NCBI RefSeq assembly: GCF_933775445.1
Contig: NC_065872.1
Coordinates: 1,736,001-1,800,000, forward strand
From: Argentina anserina
Taxonomy: Eukaryota; Streptophyta; Magnoliopsida; Rosales; Rosaceae
Direction: 5' to 3'
DNA length: 64,000 nucleotides
Shown here one piece after another: positions 49,573-59,935 of the stretch (positions are counted from its first letter, which is position 1; each line of letters starts with the position of its first letter). The position numbers were made by a program, and so were the translations under genes. The notes beneath the pieces were generated by a model. The model ran no database searches. It saw only the letters and a list, made by a program, of their open reading frames with translations, and had not been told where the DNA came from.

Positions 49573-50218
49573 ATGACACCTTCCTTTGTTTTTTGTGATT
49601 TTTCATTCGCGCATAATTTCTGCTCAATCTCCAGCAGTTGCTCCGGCGCCATCAAGCACCAGTGACGGCGGTTCCTGAAAAGGCCAGTCAGTTCACTACA
49701 TTCATCAAGCTTCTGAAAAGTACAAAGACAGCCAACCAAATCAACACCCAGCTTCAGCACATCAAACCAAGACATCACCGTCTTTTCACCAACAGACAAT
49801 ATAATGCCTTTGCATCCCTCAGAGCAGGCACACTAAACTGCATTTCGGAATAACAAAAGCTCCAGCTACTCCAGTTCCATATCCTCCCTACTTACCATAG
49901 TACCTCATAGTTCCAGACCTTTACGTACATATATACACAAGCCGGAATAGCGACGATGGGCAGTTCCCACTCAATGTGACCGCATCAGGCAACCAAATGA
50001 ACATGACAACTGGGGTTGCCGCTGCCCCAGTGGCTAATACCATATTCACCGACAGCCAGCTAGCTATATATCAGGCAGACCAGGTGCTCCTTCATTTGGG
50101 AATTTTCGTCTCACCAGCGCCCGCCCCAGCTGCTCCCAAGAAGAGTATTAAAGGTTGTGATGCTCCCTCCGCAAGGTCGTCCTACAGTCCTGCTGATGCA
50201 TCTGCTGCAGTGGGCTGA
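49573..50218 (+). pseudogene. fasciclin-like arabinogalactan protein pseudogene
   Basis: Decayed copy of a cell-wall FLA gene of the FLA11/12 type, which normally encodes a secreted, GPI-anchored fasciclin-domain proteoglycan. Traces in order on the plus strand: a degraded signal region ending SAQSPAVAPAPSS (about 49618-49657), then fasciclin sequence QFTTFIKLLKSTKTANQINTQ and NAFASLRAGTLN (49690-49840), QLLQFHILPTYHS (about 49866-49904), and a last long part with QFPLNVTASGNQMNMTTG, DSQLAIYQADQVLLHL and a PAPAPAAPKKS-type Pro/Ala tail (to 50218). In-frame stops at 49676-49678, 49851-49853 and 49908-49910 and frame changes near 49676 and between 49853 and 49976 disable it. Family members are usually intronless, so retroposition and simple duplication cannot be told apart. 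Confidence 0.85.
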
Positions 50219-50538
50219 AGCACCAGACAATGAAAGCAGTGTCCATGGGATTCTTGTTGTGGTGAGATTTTGAACCGAACGACTGTAATAATTTAGACTT
50301 TTGCTTTGTTTTCCACTGTTTCCTCTGTGCCTATTGTGCAAAGAATTTTGTACTGCTGTTATTAGTTGAACACCATGGCCCATTGTTCCTGTTGAATAAA
50401 ACTCGCATTCAGATTCTGCATTGAAACTCATTCTCAGCCTCATCCCTAATCCATTAACAGTGCAGCGCGAAAGTTTCTTGAAACTAGAGTCCCACTGAGG
50501 ATTTCAGTAACAAAAAGTTGATATTTGAGACCATTCTA
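50219..50538. other. downstream remnant of the FLA pseudogene and spacer
   Basis: Probable former 3' UTR of the FLA copy, judged by position, with AATAAA at 50394-50399. No separate feature. Confidence 0.35.
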
Positions 50539-51336
50539 TTAGGGCTGACAAGGTGTCAAGCTTTAACAAAAAAAAAGACAATGGTGTCGACGGTTCGGTT
50601 CATGAGCATTAATCGAAAACCGACATTGAACTTTCGATTTCATGTTTTTTAAAACATAAACTGAAATATATATATAGAAACCGCAGTTTCAGTTAACTTA
50701 TAGTTCGGTTCGGTTTCGGTTACAAAACCTAATATTCTTATTGACATTTCGTAATTAACTAATGAAAATAAAAATATTAAAAGTGAAGGGGTAAGCTACA
50801 AGTTCAATACTTTAATTAAGTTATATTTACCAAAACAATAATCAATAACTCAAATTTGTATTGTGCTTTGCTGAAACACAACAAGTTAACCAAAATAAGC
50901 ATTAAACCTCATGAGCTTCATTACCAGATGTTCAGACTTATCTTAACATGAAGACTAGTTGATAAAACTCTTAAGCATTACATTAGATATTTGCATGCAT
51001 GATTGTACATATACAAAAATCAAAATCACATATTACTTTGTACAAAATCACATATTTTTGCACGTATATATTTATTACTAAATATATTCTTTGCATAAGC
51101 ACCCAATTATATATGTTCACCAAATACAAGTTATAACATTACCTCTCAATTCTCGGCTCGGTTCGATTTTCACCGATTTTTTGAAAGTATGAAACCCACA
51201 ACCGGCACCAATTGCTCAGTTCGGTTTGGTTTCCGACACCGACACGGCAATTTCATCCGGTTTTAGTTTCTCGACTTCGGTGCGGTTCAATTATGGCCGG
51301 TTTCGGTTATTTCGGTGTCAGAAAGTCTAGCCCTAT
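50539..51336. mobile_element. non-autonomous inverted-repeat element (GGTT-rich)
   Basis: About 800 bp, starting TAGGGCTGACAAGGTGTC and ending GTGTCAGAAAGTCTAGCCCTA. The reverse complement of the right end (TAGGGCTAGACTTTCTGACAC) pairs imperfectly with the left. The inside carries many GGTTCGGTT/CCGACA motifs in both arms and no transposase. Neighbouring bases give only a weak 8-bp direct repeat, so superfamily (hAT-like is my guess) is open. Confidence 0.5.
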
Positions 51337-51926
51337 CCTTTATAAATAAATCAATGTTCCAAGAAAATAAAACATATCTGCTAATCTGCTATTATTATTA
51401 TTTGATGCAAACGACATGTGCAAGGATCTGTTCTGTAAAGAAAAATTCAACTAAATTCATTTACAAATCGGAACCTGTCTGAACATATAAGGGTACTAAC
51501 AACATACACAAATGGACACAAATAATCTATTGTCATATTGGCTCGGGGGCTTCCATAGAATGACACAATTTATAGCACTCTGTTGGCTCAAGCATCTAAC
51601 AGAAGGAAGCTACTCTTTTTCTTTTTCTTTTTGGAAGGGAAGAAGGAAAGCTACTCTTTTGTGAAAATAAAATCAAACCTGGAAATCAAATCAACCAGGA
51701 AAGCCACCTTTGAAAGTGAAAGTATATTACTGTCCGTCGGCCGTAATATACCTTGGAAAATCAACACGGTGGTTGATGATATTCGTTACTTAATTTCCTC
51801 AGATTGATTTCAATATCTTCACACACATTTACCGTGAGGCTAATTTTGTGGCAGATTAATTAACGGATTTAGCTCATCATCATGCATACGCGGCTTTATG
51901 GTTTCAGTGTTATCCATTTGGATCAG
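51337..51926. other. spacer between mobile elements
   Basis: No gene seen; the open frame at 51583-51807 is Lys/Phe-rich and unrecognised. Confidence 0.45.
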
Positions 51927-52001
51927 CTGGGAAGCAGGGACAGATACAAATATAAGGTTATACGGGCAGAAGCCCATATGAATTTTTGGGCTAAAATTCA
52001 C

Positions 52002-52011
52002 CGCGCGCGCG

Positions 52012-52065
<54 letters not shown>
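52002..52065. repeat. (CG)n(CA)n(TA)n compound microsatellite
   Basis: Five CG units, then about seven CA units, then about twenty TA units in one uninterrupted alternating purine-pyrimidine run, directly beside the left arm of the hairpin. Confidence 0.95.
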
Positions 52066-52069
<4 letters not shown>

Positions 52070-52478
52070 TTTTCAAATAAGGAGATCTTTATCTTAGCTT
52101 AAGGTATGAATTTTCATTTTTTACCAACTTTTTGATCTAGTTTTCGCATCTCCACCGTCAAATGTCTAGGTAATAACGTATAGATCATCTCCACAATATT
52201 TCAGCCGATTTCATGATCGTTAAGGTATCAAACTAATCAAAACCAATGGACGTATTGAATTTGCCAAACCTGAACTGATTATATTTTGAGTAGAAAATCG
52301 AAGTGATGAGTACCTTAACAGTTATGGAATCGGCTGAAATTTTGTGGAGATGATCTATACGTTATTAACTAGATATTTGACGATGGATATGTGAAAACTA
52401 GATTGAAAAATTAGTTAAAAATAAAAATTTGTACCTTAAACTAAGATAATAACCTCCTCGTGTGAAAAATCTTGTATA
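52066..52478. repeat. long inverted repeat (foldback/MITE)
   Basis: Arms of about 165 bases (52066-52227 and 52311-52478) separated by about 83 bases pair at roughly 80% identity. Shared blocks include TTAAGGTA, ATAACGTATAGATCATCTCCACAA (given here in pieces) and CAGCCGATT. No coding frame. A transcript would fold into a long near-perfect hairpin. Confidence 0.88.
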
Positions 52479-53527
52479 ATGGGTGTTGATTTTGGTGTCC
52501 GTACAGTTAGTGAGGTACTAAGATAGTGAGTTTTAATATGAATATTTGCACAAGCCTCCTGCAACTTACAGTTCCGTGATCCCGTTCCTCCTTTCTTATC
52601 TCATAATTTGACAATTTGCCTTTAGTTTAAATATGAAGATGAAAATTATATGAAACCTGAAAATTGATATTCATAGTTTCATACAACAAAGTAGGTTTTT
52701 TAGTAACAAACATAATATTCCAGCTCATTTTTCTTCAAAATCTACTACTTTCTTCCCAAGTTATGGTTGCTCTTTGGTTCATATAAGTAATATGCCCCCA
52801 CTCATACAAGATCACGAGTCTGCCATTGCAACAAATTACATTAAATTACATTATTGTATATTTGTAGAAATTGCAGCTTAATGAATTACGATTCTAAAAA
52901 AAAAAATTAGTGTACTTGTATAAATTAGCCTAGACAATTTGGGATTCTGGATCCATCCCTGCTGGGAAGGAGAAGTAAATTTACCCACCACTTTTTTTGA
53001 CTATGCACACTCATTTAGATGAAAGTTACGTGTCTTTTTTATTTATTATATTTATATCATAGTTAACTCTTAAATTTCATAAATTAATAATTAATTTATT
53101 TCTATTATGTGTTATTATATATATAACCATGGTTATACCATAATAAATCTATGACACATAATTTTCATTTAAGTTGGTATACATGAGAGTGATCAAAAAA
53201 GATAGTCGATAAATTTAATTAAGCCGGAAAAATGGTGTGTAGATAGTTGTTGTTCTTCCATGGGTGTAGAGAAACAAATGTCTAACAACAATAGCAGTAG
53301 GAGTCGGAGTCACACTACGATCAACAGCAAGAAAAATCACGTTGCAGGTGGGGCACAAGACCAGGGTGTCACGAAATACTTCAATTAGAAAATAAATTTA
53401 AAGAAAAAATAACAGAAAGAGTAAAACAGTGGGCGCATAAACCCGGGAGAAGAGAGAGACCATACACGACCCGATTCTGGTATTGAAGCGAAGAACCTGA
53501 ACCAACCCTCTCTTCAGATCTCAAGCC

Positions 53528-55044
53528 ATGGCCACCTGGCCCTCCTCTTCTAATCCTGCTAATCAGTGAGTCCTTCACAACCCGACCCTGTTTCTTTTTC
53601 AATTCAAAAAATCAATAATAATCGATTACGAATTTGTTGCATGCATGATAGGGAGGCAGTTCAAATAAGGAGGAGAAACAAGTCGGATCAAATTAAGTTC
53701 TTGATTCCTCTCATCTACGCCCCTGTTCTTCCTCTCAGTAAGTTTCCCAATTCTTCTGCCTTTTTTGCTTTCGGGATTCAGTTTGTGATCTTGTTCGTGT
53801 TTAACATGTCGGGATTCAGTTTGTGATCTTGTTCGTGTTTAACATGTGGGTGCTTGTTGTTTCTTGTTCAGTTCGACTCACACTAAGGAAACAGCCAGTT
53901 TTACGGGATCGTTTGTTTTTTGGTGTGTTGATTGGAGCATTTGCTCATGGAACTTATTTGGTGTATCCTTTTACTGATATCGAATTCCGTTATGATGTTA
54001 AATTGCTGAGAAATAACTGTGCTTTATTAAGAATGCGCAAGTATTGATTATTGCATTTGAATGGTTGAGGATGCTATAAGTTGAAAACGATATAATTACG
54101 TACTGAATCTTTGTAGATTTTAGTATTTTGATGCCATAACGAGTTTGTTTTTTCGCTTTTCGATTAGAAATTGTGGACTATTAGGGGATGCATTTGCAAT
54201 GAGTGGCTGTAGTGTAACTCAACTAAGGGTAAGGCACACTGCACACCAGCATATGTTTTAGATCTTTAAGAGAGTGCATGTGAATCTTAGCAGATGGTTT
54301 ACGATGTCTGAGTGTGAAAGAGTGTGATAAAGCATGTATCTTTGTATTAGTTGAAGTCCAATGTGCTCATCTGCTTTCAGTCTTGCCAATGATGATGTTC
54401 TGGTGGTAAATTGTAGGAAAAAGGAGGATAGATCTTTAAGAGTCTCTGTAGACATGCATAGGCCGTTTAGGATGGTTGAGAGCAAAATGGGAAGATAAGT
54501 CGTTGCTCTTTGTATAGTTGCGTGAAGTTCTCTTCTTCTTTCTGTTATGTGTTCGAATTGTTCATTACTTATTAGTTATATACCGATGGCATTTCATAAG
54601 AGGAAGAAGATGGTTGGAGTTTTTTTTTTTAATTGTTTTCATATCACAAGCTCAAATATATATTCGTGATATGGTAATGGATTTGAGATTTCAAATTGTG
54701 GAATAGGTTACTGTCAGGCTCAGTAAATAGATAATAGAGTGCTTCATCCACTTATGTTGCAGTAAGAGTTCTTCACTGTATGCTCATGTGGTTCCAAGAG
54801 AGAACTGTTGTTCAGTTGTTCTGAAGTAATCCTTGGCATTTAACCATTTAAGAGAAAGTTCTCACTCAAGATCAGCATCAGAGTTATGCCCTTATTAATT
54901 TCTCTACTCAAGATCTTTCAGACTAACACTGTTATTTAGTTTTTGCAACTCTATATCTCTTGCTTTATTTACTTCTTCCTATTCTGCTGTTGATCCTTAA
55001 CAGACTTGTTCAGGACGGATCTTTATGATGCTGAGAGCAAGTAA
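53528..55044 (+). CDS. small two-helix membrane protein of 81 residues, four exons
   Basis: Exons 53528-53565, 53652-53737, 53872-53962 and 55014-55044 join in phase, with GT-AG borders, into 81 residues from MATWPSS to YDAESK. It was found by matching phases, as no single frame covers it. After a Ser/Pro/Asn-rich start come a basic region (IRRRNKSDQIKF), a hydrophobic helix (about residues 29-42, LIPLIYAPVLPLI), a basic turn (RLTLRKQ) and a second hydrophobic segment (about 55-72, LFFGVLIGAFAHGTYLV), then the short acidic tail TDLYDAESK. The style matches small conserved plant membrane proteins of unknown function; I cannot name it. The last intron is about 1.05 kb, the last exon 31 bases. 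A transcript would settle the splice sites. Confidence 0.72.
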
Positions 55045-55569
55045 ATTTGCAGAGCATAGTCTGAGATATGAGGTAGCTCAGATCTCTTCAATAACTTTGA
55101 ATTAGTTTGTGGATTCTTTGCAGCTCAATGCTTCTACAGCTCCCAGAGTATACTAAAACAGTTTTGATATGGTCTCATGATTTCCAAATTGTATCCAGTT
55201 ATTTAAATAATCAACAGTACATTTCATTTCCTTTTCACTGGCTCCCAACAAGTTTTCAAGATTGATTAACTGATTACAATAAACACATTGAGGCTGTTCT
55301 GTTTAGCTCTTCGTGATCTTGGTTTTGAATTGTTGATATACCGTAGAGTACCTGTTCTGAATGTTGATATACCATAGAGGACTTACGGCCCCTTGCCGCA
55401 CTCCTAGTTAATGTTTCTACAGTTCATACTCTTAAACTTGACAGCTATCTAATCGAACTATCCTAGATATGGATGCCTTAGAAGACTTTGTTCTACCGAA
55501 AATATGTTAAAACAAACACTCATGTTCTAAGGGAATTCGCCTCTGATTCATAGTCCCTGACTTTAGAAC
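55045..55569. other. 3' UTR of the small membrane protein and spacer
   Basis: No gene seen. A sequence CTAGTTAATGTT near 55404 loosely resembles the bases after the poly(A) run at 56204, a possible decayed target duplication of the LINE relic. Confidence 0.4.
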
Positions 55570-56203
55570 ATTCCGACTCAACGCCGGGCAACTAAGTGGG
55601 AGGCTCCTCCTCGAGGGCGACTGAAGTCGAACATTGATGGGGCATACAAGGAAGATGGTAGCGGAGGTGCGGGGATGATTGTGAGGGATGAGGCAGGGGA
55701 TGTGATGGGAGCATGGTCGGTTAAACTGACGAATCTGGGATATGCATTGCAAGCGGAGGCAGTTGCTTGCCGAATGGGTCTCTAGGCTGCGCTCCAACAT
55801 GGTTGGAACTTGGAAGACTCTGTAGCTTGAAAGTGATTATGCCCTCCTGGTCAGTGCTCTTACTACTCAATCAGCTGAGTTGGTGGAAGATTGTTGAAGA
55901 TTGAAGGAACTTCATGTCCTCATTTGTTTACATTGATGTCCGACATGTGTTTCTTGAAGCAAATAGTGCAGCTCATCGCTTAGCGCACTTTGCTAGGTTA
56001 GGTAGGGAAGTGGACATGCGGTTTGCCGAGATTCCTATTTTTTTGCAAGATATTTTATTTGATGATTGTTTTAGTGATGCTAGTGTGGCTCGGGGTGGAG
56101 GAGCTTCTCCTCTCGATGCCTCACAGTAATATGAATAACAACAATAGGATCGGGTCATCTTTACTAGGTGACTTGCTCTTCTATTTTTCAAAAAAAAAAA
56201 AAA
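55570..56203 (+). pseudogene. LINE-type RNase H relic with poly(A) run
   Basis: Plus-strand remains of the RNase H-like (RVT_3) domain common at the end of plant LINE proteins: WEAPPRGRLKSNIDGAYKED from about 55597, then GGAGMIVRDEAGD and LQAEAVACRMGL, a stop at 55783-55785, frame changes, and the C-terminal VRHVFLEANSAAHRLAHFAR (about 55938-55997) with the usual acidic tail. Fourteen A follow at 56190-56203. Only the 3' end remains, so it is a 5'-truncated, dead LINE copy, or less likely a retroposed host gene of the same fold. Confidence 0.72.
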
Positions 56204-56810
56204 TCTAGTTGGTGTTAGTAGTCCTAGTCTCGTAGATATCATTATCATGAAGTCACGGACATTTTTGCATTCCACAAGAGCACTAGATAGTTGTGATTCG
56301 CAGAGGCATATTCCGTCATCGGATTCCTTCTATGATTCAGTATCTTAACCATGATCCAAATATTATGTATCCCACTAGAGTTACTTGAACTTTGAGCCCC
56401 ACATCAAATCTCAGACTTCTGATAAACCCATGAAATACGACTAAAACCCTAAAGATGGTATTGGTCACTACTCACTAATTCACTGATTAGAGAATAGAGA
56501 TTAATAAAACCCATCAGGTCCCATCTGTTGATCGTCATCGTTATAGATCAGACAGGCGGATAAAACAATTGACATCAGAACCAAATTCAGACGACTTGAT
56601 AGTATATACAAATCAATAATTACAATCTTAATCTGCTTAATCACGCAATTAATTCAACATTAAAATGAACCACAAAATACATAACATTCTTAACTTGACA
56701 GTTTCAACCCCTTGAATCTACTTTATGGAAAAAAAAAATTAAAAATAGATGATCTGGGGCTCCGGAATGACTCCGATCCGATTATCCAGGCGCTGTTTGT
56801 TCACGCCGGC
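56204..56810. other. spacer and 3' UTR of the leftward small gene
   Basis: No gene seen. The part directly left of 56811 is the 3' UTR of the plastid-protein gene. Confidence 0.45.
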
Positions 56811-57155
56811 TCAGAGATCGGACCGGCTCTTAAAATCGGATGCGAGTCTGGTGGCGATGGAGGAGTGGTACATGGCGTCGTGGAAGGTCTCGGTTTCGAT
56901 CATCTTGAGCCGGAGCTGCTTGGCCTTCTCCTCCGTGAAACAGCCCGGCGCGAACCGGGATCGCGGCGGCGGCGGCGGCGGCTTGTTCTCCTCAGCCGGC
57001 TCGGGGGATTTATTGGAGTCAATGTAGTCCGGATCGGCGGACCAACCGAAGAGGGGGCTCCACCACTTGGAGGTGCGGGGCTGGTCGGGCTTCCGGTTGG
57101 CGGCGGCGCACGGGACGGCGATGGCGGGCCGGAAGTGGATGAGATTGGTGGCCAT
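56811..57155 (-). CDS. probable plastid-targeted protein of 114 residues, unknown function
   Basis: Single-exon frame from ATG at 57155 to TGA at 56811. The N terminus (MATNLIHFRPAIAVPCAAANR) is rich in Ala, Ser-like and basic residues without acids, the look of a chloroplast transit peptide. A Trp-rich motif KWWSPLFGWSADPDYI follows (about residues 30-45), then a charged linker with a run of six prolines (about 59-64) and a conserved-looking helical end (FTEEKAKQLRLKMIETETFHDAMYHS). It is GC-rich compared with its surroundings, as small plastid protein genes often are. CACGTG (G-box core) occurs at about 57271 and 57301 upstream, a motif linked to light and abscisic acid responses. I do not recognise the family with certainty. 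Confidence 0.72.
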   Translation of the reverse strand: MATNLIHFRPAIAVPCAAANRKPDQPRTSKWWSPLFGWSADPDYIDSNKSPEPAEENKPPPPPPRSRFAPGCFTEEKAKQLRLKMIETETFHDAMYHSSIATRLASDFKSRSDL

Positions 57156-58240
57156 TTTTAGAGAGAAAAATAGAGAGAGGAAGAGAGACGTTGCCTTAAG
57201 GTTGGAGTAATGATGCCAGTTTGCAGGTTGCGAATTTAAAGGGGAAGTGGGGGAAAATGGATAAGGACCGACACGTGTTCGTTCAATAAATAATTTAAGG
57301 CACGTGTATGTAGGGACCACGTTGGGTTTTTTGAGTTTCGGGTGTTCTTTCCCACCGGATTAGCCGGTCTCCATTTAGATTCGGTCTTTGGATGCGGGAG
57401 AATGGATAGATAGACTAAAATTTTAGGGTTTATCGAATATTTGAAATTTTAATTTAAAAAAAAATTAAGTAAATTTATAGAAATTTAAGTAAAAACATGA
57501 AAATTTTAGATGAATTTTTTAGAAATATTTATTTAATTAATTATCTACTATATATCGTAATAAATTATTATTATATAACTATTAGTTTCTAGTGAATTAT
57601 AGTAATTTGGATGAAATAATCGGCGAACATTATTAAAAATCTACTTAAAATATATACATATATATTTACTCAAATGGAGACTAGTTCATCACGTCTTATT
57701 TACATATGATATTAAACATGAAATTACTTGAGGTACAAAATTACTATAAAAGATCTATGAGGTACGAAATTTTCACTATCTTCATCATGTCCTTGAGTAA
57801 AATTCTGAGTATATTTTGAAGAATAGTCATTAAATGATACCGTCCTTTTATAATTTCGCATATACTAACTTATATGTCAACCATATGGGTCGTGGGTGAT
57901 TGATTGTTAGTTGTGGTACTAGTAGTTCCCGTTCGAATCAAGCATTTATCGACTTTGACAATAAATATAGCTTTGTGAAGATTGTGTTCATATGTTTTCA
58001 CTTTATTGCATCTCATTAGAGAATAAACATGGTGGATAAGACATGTTGAATTTCCCACATAAGAGTAAGGTCCATCATTGCTTCCTCCTAGACCGAAGGG
58101 GTTTGATTCCCCTGAACAACTAGTTCGGTTTTATTTCAATTTTAGGTGAACGTTGAAACATGAAATGCAATATCTAATAAAAAGAGCCATATATAACAAT
58201 AAGTTGGTGTAGTAGAGTTGACTATAACTTTGTGCTTACA
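57156..58240. other. promoter of the plastid-protein gene and AT-rich spacer
   Basis: G-box cores at about 57271 and 57301 lie within 150 bases of the start codon. The rest is AT-rich; the minus-strand frame at 57870-58058 is unconvincing. Confidence 0.45.
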
Positions 58241-58510
58241 AAAGAATGGATCAGATGTTCGATTCTTCTAACCATTGATTTTTATTTTATTTGAAGTTGA
58301 CCTGACACGTGGCGATATTATGAAAAGATCGAGAAATTTTAAAAGTTTCCGGATATATTGGGAAATATCGAGAAAGGATGGATTAGAGGTTCGATTATTC
58401 TAACAAGTGATCTTTTATTTTATTTAAATTTGGCATGACACGTGGCGATATTATAAAATTAAATATCGGAAAATTTCGAAAGTTTCCGGATATATCGGGA
58501 AATATCGGGA
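58241..58510. repeat. imperfect tandem duplication of about 132 bp
   Basis: Two units start at 58241 (aaagaatggatcagatgttc) and 58373 (aaaggatggattagaggttc) and continue in parallel through TTCGAT, TTTTATTTTATTT, GACACGTGGCGATATTAT and TTTCCGGATATAT. Identity is roughly 80% by eye. The GATATATCGGGAAATATCG words are of the same style as those inside the hAT-type element at 36092-36664. Confidence 0.75.
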
Positions 58511-59119
58511 AGTTTCAAAATTTTCTATTGAAAAATGCTTGGTATGTAACAAATATATCCATATGCCGAAAAAATGAAAACTTTCGCGGAAATATCGAAG
58601 AAATTATGGATATTTCAGTCCTTGAAATGAACTATAATAGCCTCGCTGAAATTACATCTCCTTTATTGTTCAACTTTTTTTACAGTTTCATCTTCGGATA
58701 TACATGACCCATTGAGGAGGGTTAAAATCGATGATTTTTTAATACAAACATATAGTCAAAATGATATAAATGACTTGCATCGTTTACATATATGTCGTGT
58801 ACACAATAAAATCTATTCTTGGCTCTCCAATTGTAATATCTAGAATTCTTGTTATGTATGTCAAGGTACTTATCACGTGATGTTGTTGTGTGAAGCGTGT
58901 TGGTTGATCAAATTTTGATATTTTCATTTATTTTATGAACAAGCTAGTCTTCCAATCGTTTGAGTATATAACTCATGAATGGCTCAATATATCCGAGTAT
59001 ATACCATTCGATAATTCCTTATTGGTTAGATGCGCAAATGGAATTAGTTTCATAACCAGAATTATAATCCAACAAGTTTCTCCAACGCAAGTCGCATGCC
59101 ATCATTGTTTAAGTGTACG
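58511..59119. other. AT-rich spacer
   Basis: No gene seen. Further GATATTTC-type words continue to about 58640. Confidence 0.4.
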
Positions 59120-59935
59120 TAGGACTACCTACAGCCTCCAAACATCATATTCTGTACCTCAACCGGGTCGATGATACCATCCTCATTCCTCAACCCCAAC
59201 ATGAGAGCAAGAAATGAATATATCCCATGCAGATGCATGACGAATGAGTTGTCGTCGACGATAATGAACCACTGAAAATTGGAGCTTCCCCGAAATTTTG
59301 GTCTCAGTCTTTTGACGTATTCTTCCGACTGAACTCTCCAAGTTTAGAAGAAAGAGGCCAAAGTATGATTCAAATTGGTACAAAGCAGTAGCATCGTTGA
59401 TTTAGAAGAAGGAAGATTCCCCAGATGCGCTATGTCGTCTCTGTCCTTAATTTGAATCGTCCGCTTGTCTCGGCTAGTCCGTACACGTTCATATTTATCA
59501 TTCTAACCTATTCAAACTTCCAACCTGAAAATACAGAACGACCTTGTAACATGTTGGTTCTTTTGTTCACTCATGGGGTCAAACTTTCAATCTCTTGGAG
59601 TAAGTTTTGGAGCTCTAAAATTAATCTGGCACATAATACAAACTAACTTCTCACTGTCGAGGTTGTAGTAGCTAGGGAACTTGCCAATTTTGAACGATGC
59701 TAAGTGAGTAATTGGCACAATTGTCTCAACCACCCAACTTTGGGGAGCTCCGACCAACGCTGCTTCATTTTCAACTTCAGTGCAAAGTGGGACATCCGCC
59801 GAGACTTGCCCGTATGAAGTTGATCAGAAAGTTGCGTGTGCAAAGCTTATTGGTGGGTGTGTGGGAACTTCAAATCCAAGCAATTCAGAGGGTAGCCCAA
59901 ATAGGCCTGCAATAGCGAAGAGGAGGCACATATGT
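59120..59935 (-). pseudogene. decayed coding stretch of unknown family
   Basis: On the minus strand several segments read as protein-like sequence but in different frames with stops between. In transcription order: MCLLFAIAGLFGLPSELLGF (about 59930-59870, signal-peptide-like), then LCTEVENEAALVGAPQSWVV through FKIGKFPSYYNLDSEKL (about 59800-59640), later DATALYQFESYFGLFLLNLE (about 59393-59335), and, one frame over, EEYVKRLRPKFRGSSNFQWF through DPVEVQNMMFGGC (about 59330-59130). I do not recognise the family. The opposite strand is also partly open (59712-59915), so strand choice is not secure. A pseudogene, or exons of a real gene that I could not join. Confidence 0.3.

Larger units (their letters stand above)
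51935..52961. mobile_element. hAT-type element carrying a nested foldback
   Basis: 1,027 bp bounded by an exact 8-bp target duplication CTGGGAAG (51927-51934 and 52962-52969). The ends are imperfect inverted repeats: CAGGGACAGATACA on the left and CAGGGATGGATCCA as reverse complement of the right. No transposase frame. Inside are a compound microsatellite (52002-52065) and a long hairpin (52066-52478). The right-end sequence recurs as a relic at 39680-39735. Confidence 0.72.
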
